A stretch of 10,958 nucleotides of DNA, from positions 10,604 to 21,561 of the forward strand of contig MU633802.1 in NCBI GenBank assembly GCA_026770595.1. The letters run 5' to 3'. Positions 1-6,209 of this stretch are shown in pieces (position 1 is the stretch's first letter; every line of letters starts with the position of its first letter). The position numbers were made by a program, and so were the translations under genes. The notes under the pieces were generated by a model. That model was not told the origin of the DNA. It was given only the letters and a program-made list of their open reading frames with translations, and did not search any database. Source of the DNA: Ochromonadaceae sp. CCMP2298 (taxonomy: Eukaryota; Sar; Synurophyceae; Ochromonadales; Ochromonadaceae).

Positions 1-562
1 AGGTGGACAAAGGACACAAAACGACAACCTCAAAAATATTTTTTCCGAAATATTTTCGAAAACAGTGTCTTTTTGGCCGTATAAGACGGCCCTAAATGAT
101 ATATATAAAAAATAAATAAAAAAAAATTAAATATACCATTTAGCTCATATCAATAAATGTTATAGATGTGCAATTATTATATTAGTATACTAAAAAGGTA
201 TTATTCATGCATGAAATTATCATTATTTTAAGTTGTAGACGTCCCTGTCTGCGTATTTTTCATCTATTTAGGCGCTGTGTTGACGAGGTGGGCTATTCGC
301 AAACGGCCGGGCTTCTCGGCACTCCCTCTCATTCTTCTAAAAATCCAAAGTTGGGAAAGATTGACATCTGAACAGTACCATATACGTTATTGTCACGCCC
401 AAATAGCGGCACAGCATCTTAGGAACAATTGGGTTGGCGTTGTTCTTCAGCTCTTTGCCTTTCCTTGGAGTTCTGATCCATAAATCTCCAGTGATCGACT
501 GATCCACTGCCTGACCCACTGCCTAGTCAGGGCGACCGCCTCTGCCAGTTTACGCCAGGAGC
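1..562. other. AT-rich intergenic / 5' flank of the SWEET gene
   Basis: No convincing gene is seen. Bases 1-240 are strongly AT-rich with poly-A stretches near 108-128. From about 270 the composition becomes mixed and probably contains the promoter and 5' untranslated region of the SWEET gene starting at 563. The one forward open frame here (277-483) has no recognisable domain and is treated as chance. A short hairpin at 75-91 is listed separately. Confidence 0.6.
75..91. other. Short perfect hairpin GGCCGT-ATAAG-ACGGCC
   Basis: A perfect 6-bp GC-rich stem with a 5-nt loop, preceded by a T run (70-74). It lies in AT-rich DNA. In a bacterium it might suggest a terminator, but the window is eukaryotic and the T run is on the wrong side for the + strand. 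On the - strand an A run follows, so its role is unknown. Confidence 0.4.
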
Positions 563-2488
563 ATGGCCGAAGAACTCTTCTGGGGCACTGTGTGTCCCAT
601 CCTCGGAGTGGTCGTGTCCAATATGCAAGTGATACCGCCCCTCAATGCGGCATTAATCTGCCGCAAAGCTCGCAGTATGGGTTGTCTGAACGCAACTCCG
701 TGGGCGATGGGGTTCGTGAACTGCTGCGGCTGGTTGCTCTACGGGTGCATGTTGGGTGACCACTATATCATGATGTCCGTAGGCCCGGGGGTTATGATCC
801 ACTACTATGCAGTCACCTCGGCGTGTTCTTTGCTCGGAGCGCAGGTGTGACTTGTCTTTGTCTCATTGTCTAAATGCCCTAATATCTTGTCCTAATATCT
901 TATCGTCTTATCATGCTAATGTCTTATCATATCATCTCCAGGGCAAGTTCGACACGGTGGGTCGTCTGGAGAACATCGTGCTGGGCTGGCAGTGTATGTA
1001 TGTAGCCCTGGCCTTCGCGATTGGCACCACTCTGTCCCAGAACTACCCCCTGGCGCTCATGATAGTAGGTGGGTATGATCTCTACCACTGCCACACCTCC
1101 TACACCCCTCTATACACCCTCTACACCCCTCTGCAACACCTCCTTTACCCCTCTATACACCCTCAACACTCCCTCAATCCTCTCTCACTCCTCTCTCTCA
1201 CTCCCTCTCTCACTCTCACTCCTATCTTTCTCCCACTCTCACACTACCATCTCTTTCTCCCACTCCCTTATATTTAACTTTCTTCTCTCCCTCTCTCTAC
1301 ACAAACTCTCTCTCTCTCTCTCATCACTCCTCTCTCTCTCTCTCTCATCACTCCTCTCTCTCGTTCTCTACAAACCTCATGTCTATACTATAATGTGTAT
1401 TTAACCCCTCTTTCTATACTATAATGTGTATTAAACCCTCTCTATCTGCAGGCTTCATAAATAGCGCCACCTCAATGGTATTCTACTGGGCCCCAGGGTC
1501 GAAGGTACATACTTGATCATGTACATGTACTATATACTTCTATATGCTTATATGTACTTCTATATACTTCTATATACTTATATATACGTATATGTACTTA
1601 TACTTATATACTATTATTCTATATATTTGTACACACTTCTACAATATACCAGCACCTGCTATAGACTCGCCTCTCCCCCTCCCCCTAATATCTTAATATA
1701 ATCCTCCAAATGTGTACTAACATCAACCCTCAAAATGTATACTGATATCATAACAGCTCGTGAAAATCCTGCGGAACAAAGATGCCTCCAGCCTGTACCT
1801 ACCAGCCATCCTGGTCAACCTCCTCTGCTGCCTCTTGTGGTCCTTTTACGGCCTATTCGGTATAAACAACGTATACCTCTACGCGCCTATGCTGTTCGGC
1901 TTGGTCGTTACGCTGGCGCAGCTTGCCCTGAAGGCCGTGTATCCCTCCCACAGCAAATCTGGCTTCTCAGATGCTGATGTGGACCCTACCGAGCTCACGC
2001 TGAACGACTTCGCCCTCGTGGGGGCGGCGGTGGAGACGGCTGCGCTGATAACGGATATCGTGCGCTCTCGGGCGGGCACTATGCGCTCCCGGGGGGGCAC
2101 GGATGCAGACTGGGGGTATGAGGAGAGGGGCTGGAGCGTGGAGGCAGGCTTGAGTGAAGAGTACGAGGTGCTGTACGAGACGGGGCTTAAGTCCTCCACG
2201 ACGGATGAAGAGTCTCTACCCTATGAAGAGGCGTTAAGCGAGACGAAGTCTCTACCCTACGATCCGCACGCCAACTCCCCCATCACCACCACTCACGACC
2301 AAAATACCGACCAATTGGACCCTTTTCCGACCCCGTCGAAAGACTCTCCCCGCAACCGCTTTAGAGCCAACAGCGACTGCGCGAAGAGTCAGGAACTGCA
2401 GTCAGGAGTCAGGAGTCAGGACATGGTGCGCCCGAGAGCCGCCACCACGACAGGTTTCGTGCTGCGGGGGGGTAAAATGGTCCCCTGA
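563..2488 (+). CDS. SWEET/MtN3-family sugar transporter, four exons
   Basis: SWEETs are seven-helix membrane uniporters that move mono- or disaccharides down their gradient. The exons are 563-844, 942-1068, 1452-1504 and 1757-2488. Junction phases 0, 1 and 0 all match, giving 397 residues. The first MtN3 repeat (about residues 8-90) has the pattern CPILGVVVSNMQVIPPL, then a W..YG-type segment (WLLYG). A linker helix covers about 100-125. The second repeat (about 126-220) includes WAPGSKLVKILRNKDASSLY, then LLWSFYG and APMLFGLVVTLAQLAL. The start ATG has A at -3 and G at +4. Residues about 225-397 are a long acidic, Ser/Thr-rich cytosolic tail with a SLPYE...SLPYD duplication, far longer than in small SWEETs. 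The Asn residues normally following Pro in helix 7 (PN) and in helix 3 are replaced (by Met, and by Gly or Pro), so substrate choice may differ. Family call is firm; substrate and exact C-terminus are uncertain. Confidence 0.92.
845..941 (+). other. SWEET intron 1 (97 nt, phase 0)
   Basis: Starts GTGTGA after CAG and ends in TCTCCAG. Reading through it hits an immediate in-frame TGA, and the joined frame continues the transporter. It contains several degenerate TAATATCTT/TCTTATCAT units. Confidence 0.88.
1069..1451 (+). repeat. SWEET intron 2 (383 nt, phase 1) with CT-rich tract and a tandem duplication
   Basis: Donor is GTGGGT and acceptor is CTATCTGCAG. From about 1085 to 1375 it is a nearly pure pyrimidine low-complexity tract (CACCC/CTCTCT units). 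Just before the acceptor the 20-mer TCTATACTATAATGTGTATT occurs twice (1382-1401 and 1413-1432, period 31). The open frames that run through this tract are artefacts of low complexity. Confidence 0.88.
1505..1756 (+). repeat. SWEET intron 3 (252 nt, phase 0) with TATA/TACTTC microsatellite
   Basis: Donor is GTACAT and acceptor is ATAACAG. Positions 1525-1640 are a degenerate AT-rich repeat built from TATATACTTC and TATATGTACTTA. No gene content is seen. Confidence 0.87.
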
Positions 2489-2503
2489 GGGGCCCCTGAG
2501 GGG
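2482..2503. repeat. Tandem CCCCTGAGGGG x2 at the SWEET stop codon
   Basis: Two perfect 11-bp copies (2482-2492 and 2493-2503) abut each other, each nearly self-complementary. The SWEET stop TGA (2486-2488) lies in the first copy. The unit GGGGTAAAAT flanks the pair at about 2470 and 2500. The RNA could fold into a GC-rich hairpin at the stop. If the first TGA were bypassed, the next in-frame stop is TAA at 2504-2506. Confidence 0.65.
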
Positions 2504-3561
2504 TAAAATATATATAACGGTGTATTATAATGGGGTTTATAGAGTGGGTGGGGCCCGCATAAAACCCCAATGGGGTGGTCGTACACTATATTTACCAACG
2601 ATTTTAGCAGTATTGTACATAGTTCACATTTACACCTTGGTAGTTACACCTTGGTGTGTTATGAGGTGACAATCTCTTCGTATTCATTTTCTTGTGAAGT
2701 GTTGGTGGAGGTATTATTCTTCCGATACTTATACGAAGCGTATAGATTAGATGAGCTGGTGAGTACCAATTGTAATTAATCAAACATAATATTCATAGGT
2801 TACTTTATTCTAAAAGGGAACTATTAATCCGTTCTCAGACTGTATGGGTACTCTGTCGGAGGGATGCGGGGTTGATGCGAGTCTGGCCCTAAGATGGGCG
2901 CCCAGCAAAATTGTGTAACTTCTTGGTTACTGGGATATACTCGGAGAGGGTTCACGCTACGGGCACTTTCCCCCATTGGACCCCTCAAAAAAATGGCTAA
3001 ATTCTATTTTGCAAAATTAGTTTTTGGTTCGCAAATTTTGTGTCAGATTTTACTCATGTCTAGAATACCTCACAGTAGATCGATGTGAATTTTGATTTTC
3101 TATCGATCTACCGTAACAGAATTGAGATATATGAATAACCTGACACACCACTTGTAAACCAAAAATTCGTTTTGGCGCTTGGAATGTAACTTACAGGAAT
3201 AGAATTTAGCCAATTTTTTTAGAGGGAAGTGCCCGTTGCGTCAGAAAACTGAAATTTCAAACTGAAAACGTGTGTTTTCTTGCAGTTTTTGTCCCCCTCT
3301 TTTGAGATTTTTGTTTCCCAGGTACAACCATCGGTGTCAATCTTTCCCTCAGGTAACGCCAATTTAAGCATCTGCGAAAGAAGTCCAGGAAGTGAATCAC
3401 TGCTTGGTCATTTCACCCCCCCTTGTCCACCTTGCCCTGATATTCTTGGGCACTGCTTTGTGTGCACCAGGACCTGCTCTCTGTGCGCTCTCTCTCCAGT
3501 GCCCCTGTCCTCACTCCTGCGCTCCTCTCTACATACCTTCGCTAGAGAACTTACTACCGGT
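2489..3561. other. Intergenic region between SWEET and the secreted-protein gene
   Basis: No gene with recognisable content. It holds an imperfect hairpin at 2531-2569 (TGGGGTTTAT against ATAAAACCCCA), a repeated TTACACCTTGG near 2630-2660, and the foldback element at 2952-3243. From 3280 to 3561 the frame leading into the secreted protein is open but looks like untranslated leader. The TTCTTGCAG ending about 3285 could be an acceptor of an upstream non-coding exon, but no matching donor is evident. Confidence 0.55.
2952..3243. mobile_element. Foldback / MITE-like element, 292 bp, long imperfect inverted repeat
   Basis: The whole segment is an imperfect inverted repeat, with paired blocks in matching order. 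GGGCACTT at 2961-2968 pairs with 3227-3234. An A7-(T)GGCTAAATTCTATT block at 2987-3008 pairs with 3198-3220. TTTTTGGTT at 3021-3029 pairs with 3157-3165. TGTGTCAG at 3039-3046 pairs with 3140-3147. The centre GTAGATCGAT at 3075-3084 pairs with 3102-3111 around a 17-nt AT-rich loop. It has no coding capacity. This form is typical of non-autonomous DNA transposons, but I see no clear target-site duplication and cannot assign a superfamily. It lies about 320 bp upstream of the secreted-protein start, so it could influence that promoter. Confidence 0.72.
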
Positions 3562-4359
3562 ATGCAGTTCGCTATCTGCTTGCTTATGGTGGCCCTGTGT
3601 GGAGTGGTACAGGGCGTGAACATCTTCCCACATACCACGGGCATTTTGAGCGACACGAACAACGCGCAGCAGAACACGGTGTCGGTGCAGCAGGAGGCGT
3701 GCCTGGGCGATAGTTTCCTCTTCTCCACGTGCAGCGAAGACAATATACTCGCCTCTCCTGAGAGAGACGCCGTCCTCCACCTATTCCTCGACGGCACAGA
3801 GGTGGCTTACGCCGACCAGACAGACTATCCCGGCACTCATTATTACTACAGTGATGGCGGCTGCGCCGAAATCGACCACACCTACGCTGGCGGGAACTGC
3901 ACCACACCAGAGCTGCAGCTGGGCTGCCAGTCTGCCGCCTCCTGCCAGATGACCGCCAAGGTGGACCTTTATGATCGCCCCCCCTTCGACTGAGATAAGT
4001 TCTATAACTCTCTCGAGACCTCGCAGCACCAGACCACTGAGTGCCGCGTGCTGGAGCCGGTTAGCGGCGCCGTCGCCAAGAGGTTATATTTGTCGCGTGC
4101 TGATGGCACCTCCAACACCACCACCATGAACGGGCACGCGCGCATCTACGCAGACCACGTGCAGCTGAACATCGCCCGCTTCACCTTCGCGCTCGGAGAT
4201 CAGCGCTATTTGATCACGCACTCCAAGATAAGCGGCTGGGTAACATTGTCCCCTGATGGGACCCCAAAGGAGACGGTCCGATTCCAAGCGCGTATGGTCG
4301 AAGGGGAGCATGACTTCGAGTTCGCGTGGCAACTGCGAAGCGAGGACATGGGCAAGTCC

Positions 4360-4367
4360 CTCCAGGG
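4360..4367. repeat. Left target-site duplication CTCCAGGG
   Basis: Eight host bases immediately left of the hAT inverted repeat, identical to 5868-5875. Eight bp is the hallmark duplication length of hAT transposons. Confidence 0.93.
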
Positions 4368-4383
4368 TAGAGCTGGGGGTCGG
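4368..4383 (+). repeat. hAT left terminal inverted repeat
   Basis: TAGAGCTGGGGGTCGG. It differs at one base from the right end. The first T completes host codon GGT, so the host frame flows into the element. Confidence 0.92.
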
Positions 4384-4635
4384 AGTTCGGGAACCCGGTC
4401 CGATCCCGGTCCCGACCCGGTCGGACCGGACCGGGTTCGGGTCCCCTCCCAAAACCCGGTCTTTTTACCTTTTCCTCCCCACAGCCCTTTCTTCCCTCTC
4501 CCCCCCATCCCAGTGACACATTTGGAGGCGAGAATCTCTCTTTTCTGCGAGATGACAATCTTTAACTGAAAGCGCAGCCAATAAACTTAAAAAAAGATGG
4601 GCAGGCGACGGCACAGCAATTTATAGTTTGCAGAT

Positions 4636-4708
4636 CATGGTCTTCTGGCGCGCTGAGACACACTTTAGTAGAGAGGTGAAGTGTGTCTCAGCTTGCCAGA
4701 AGACCATG
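4636..4708. repeat. 30-bp-arm hairpin spanning the BED ORF start
   Basis: Arms 4636-4665 and 4679-4708 are complementary at 28 of 30 positions around a 13-nt loop. Both arms carry an ATG at the outer edge (4637 and 4706), so both candidate starts of the BED-finger ORF fall in the stem. The stem would be very stable in RNA and could limit translation, or it could be a relic of a nested foldback insertion. Confidence 0.85.
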
Positions 4709-5230
4709 GCAGAAGAAAGTAAAGAAACGGACGGAGATATGTCCCAGTTTAGCCCCTCATCGAACTTCACGTCTCGGTCTACTATCATCGGATCCAGCGA
4801 TTCCCAGTCCTCTGTGCTCGATCTTTCCGGATCTGTCGACTCCCGCGTGGCTACTCCTAGTCTGGACGGTAGGGGACGTCTAGTCTGGAAATTGGGCAGC
4901 AAATCTATTGTCTGGAAGTTCCACAAGGTCTACTCCAAACACAGAGGGACGGCAAACTGCTCTATCTGCGGAGCTGATGTGGCCATGGGAGACTTGTACT
5001 CCACCACGAAGCTAATGTGCCACCTGAAGGTTCATCACAGAGACGTCTGGGACAAGGAAATCGAGGCCGAGAAGGAGAGGGAGCTTCATCAGCCGCTGAT
5101 CGAACTATTCACTACTCCAGCACCCAAGTTTGAAGACGCCGCCGTGGAATGGATGGTGAATACGTACATACAGAACGACCATGAGGCCCCGCAGGGACGT
5201 AAAAAGTGGCAGGATAGTGCCACCTTATAA
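4706..5230 (+). CDS. Truncated hAT transposase: BED-type zinc-finger protein
   Basis: Starting from the ATG at 4706 (A at -3, G at +4) this gives 174 residues; an in-frame ATG at 4637 would add 23. Residues 1-60 are Ser-rich and probably disordered. A BED finger follows at about residues 65-115: the SIVWKFHKVYS lead, CSIC as the first zinc pair, HLKVHH as the second, and an aromatic DVW just after. BED fingers bind transposon ends in hAT proteins. The next block, FEDAAVEWMVNTYIQN, looks like the start of the usual post-BED helical segment, but the typical following Pro-Phe motif and the catalytic domain are missing and the frame ends in unrelated sequence. The product could bind hAT ends without cutting, acting as a repressor; that is inference. 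It may be a deletion relic, or an exon whose partners were lost. Confidence 0.75.
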   Translation: MAEESKETDGDMSQFSPSSNFTSRSTIIGSSDSQSSVLDLSGSVDSRVATPSLDGRGRLVWKLGSKSIVWKFHKVYSKHRGTANCSICGADVAMGDLYSTTKLMCHLKVHHRDVWDKEIEAEKERELHQPLIELFTTPAPKFEDAAVEWMVNTYIQNDHEAPQGRKKWQDSATL

Positions 5231-5781
5231 CCCCTCCTCCTTTCCACTGTTCGGCTGGGTCCAGTCCTGCGCCGCTGTCTCCCTTTCCCACATCCAGGCG
5301 GTCTGCTCATGCAGAAAAGAGACGAGAGGTGAGTATTCAATGCCCGTGTGCAATATCGGGGGCAAGTACAGCCCCCCACAGACTACCATATACCCGGGGG
5401 GTCATATAAAAGGATTCCCATTGCTTACCTCATCGCCCTCTAGCCACCTTCTTGCTCCCCGGTCTCCAAATATTCAGACTCTGCCGGCGGCAGAGCTCTG
5501 ATCTTTTGCGATTCCAGCACTCCACAGACACTACTAGGGGGGAAACCCTGGTATTCTGCTGTTGAGGAATCCTCTCGCCGTCACTTTGAGCAAGTTCTCA
5601 GCTGCTGATATGCTAATCTGAGCGAGAACTTGCTCATGGGAGATCTGGACATCAAGATGGCAACTTGCCACCCAAACACCAACCCCATTCCCAAAGCAAA
5701 GCAAAACTCGACAATATATCCCAAATGTTTGAGTTGCTGAACATTACAAAACCCACTCTGGGGAACAGGGGAATTTGGGAA
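5231..5781. other. Right interior of the hAT element without recognisable coding
   Basis: About 550 bases between the BED ORF stop and the right subterminal repeats. Short open frames exist in all directions but none shows the hAT catalytic or C-terminal motifs. A GTGAGT at 5329 resembles a splice donor, without a supported exon. It contains the hairpin at 5587-5636. Confidence 0.55.
5587..5636. repeat. Second hAT-internal hairpin, 16-17-bp arms
   Basis: TGAGCAAGTTCTCAGCT at 5587-5603 pairs with 5621-5636 except for a one-base bulge, with a 17-nt loop. It lies about 230 bp from the right end, mirroring the larger hairpin about 270 bp from the left end. Confidence 0.75.
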
Positions 5782-5851
5782 TTAGACCGGGACTGGGTCG
5801 GGCCGATCGGGTCGGGAGGGCTAGACCGGGTCGGGTGGTCGGGTTTGGACC

Positions 5852-5867
5852 CCGACCCCCACCTCTA
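5852..5867 (-). repeat. hAT right terminal inverted repeat
   Basis: On the minus strand it reads TAGAGGTGGGGGTCGG, with one mismatch to the left end. Confidence 0.92.
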
Positions 5868-5875
5868 CTCCAGGG
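5868..5875. repeat. Right target-site duplication CTCCAGGG
   Basis: Identical to 4360-4367. The host reading frame resumes with its CTC codon at 5868. Confidence 0.93.
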
Positions 5876-5948
5876 GCCCCAGGATCTGGAGATCCAGCTC
5901 GAACAGGGGAGCGTGCGCTCGTGCCTGCGCATCGAAGTGAAAGTGTAA

Positions 5949-6209
5949 CGGGCACAGGGGACAGACAGGGGACAGACAGGGGACAGGGGACAGGGGACTA
6001 AACCTTTATAGGGGTTTACTGAGCATGAGAGGACTTTTACAATATAGGAGTATCTTCGCCCTTTCCTCTGCCCTCTCCTCTGCCCTCTCTGTAGCATCAT
6101 GTTATACCACATGTTCCTCGCCCCCTTACAAAAACATAAGGTCACAAAGTTTTAGGTTAAGATATAAACCATTCATAGTGAAGATCTTAATATATTTAAA
6201 ACCCCATAA
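5949..6209. other. Short convergent intergenic region
   Basis: Separates the stop of the broken secreted-protein gene (+) from the stop of the Nup35 gene (-). It must hold both 3' ends. No canonical AATAAA was found on either strand here, so polyadenylation signals are unassigned. Confidence 0.6.
5955..5997. repeat. CAGGGGA(CAGA) short tandem repeat
   Basis: Two 11-base units CAGGGGACAGA are followed by three 7-base units CAGGGGA, starting seven bases after the stop of the secreted-protein gene and so probably in its 3' untranslated region. Confidence 0.8.

Larger units (their letters stand above)
4368..5867 (+). mobile_element. hAT-superfamily DNA transposon, 1500 bp, non-autonomous
   Basis: The ends are inverted repeats: TAGAGCTGGGGGTCGG at 4368-4383 against the reverse complement of 5852-5867, 15 of 16 matching. 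They begin with TAG, like Ac-type hAT ends, and are flanked by a perfect 8-bp duplication. Both ends carry GC-rich subterminal arrays of CCCGGTC/GACCGGG words (4390-4460 and 5780-5850), as many hAT elements have for transposase binding. Inside are a BED zinc-finger ORF (4706-5230) and hairpins at 4636-4708 and 5587-5636. The catalytic RNase H-like core and the C-terminal hAT dimerisation region are not visible, so it needs a helper element to move. An AATAAA followed by A7 occurs at 4580-4597. The two identical duplications suggest a recent insertion. Confidence 0.93.
3562..5948 (+). pseudogene. Secreted Cys-containing protein of unknown function, interrupted by a hAT transposon
   Basis: The start ATG at 3562 begins a clear signal peptide (MQFAICLLMVALCGVVQG), followed by an extracellular-type region with several Cys, an N-glycosylation-like NCT, and alternating beta-rich stretches. 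I recognise no family. The frame runs to 4367, where a hAT element enters. It resumes at the second target-duplication copy (5868) and ends at TAA 5946-5948, for 292 codons in all if the element is absent. An in-frame TGA at 3991-3993 (codon 144) also interrupts it. Alternatively 3961-4026 is a 66-nt phase-0 intron (GTGGAC...ACCTCGCAG, with a TATAACT branch-like motif) that would remove the TGA. With the element present, the frame reads 66 codons into it and stops at TGA 4567-4569, replacing the native last 24 residues. The right-hand exon fragment is 5868-5948. Confidence 0.8.

Noticed and set aside
807-1404. Long open frames running into the CT-rich region
   Set aside because: Their first part is SWEET exon 2; the rest is the low-complexity intron, open only because CTCTCT repeats lack stops.
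1735-1977. 80-residue open frame overlapping SWEET exon 4
   Set aside because: Out-of-frame shadow of the transporter exon.
3280-3561. N-terminal extension of the secreted protein
   Set aside because: The frame is open, but a clear signal peptide begins at the ATG at 3562 and would be buried by an extension; the upstream part reads like untranslated leader.
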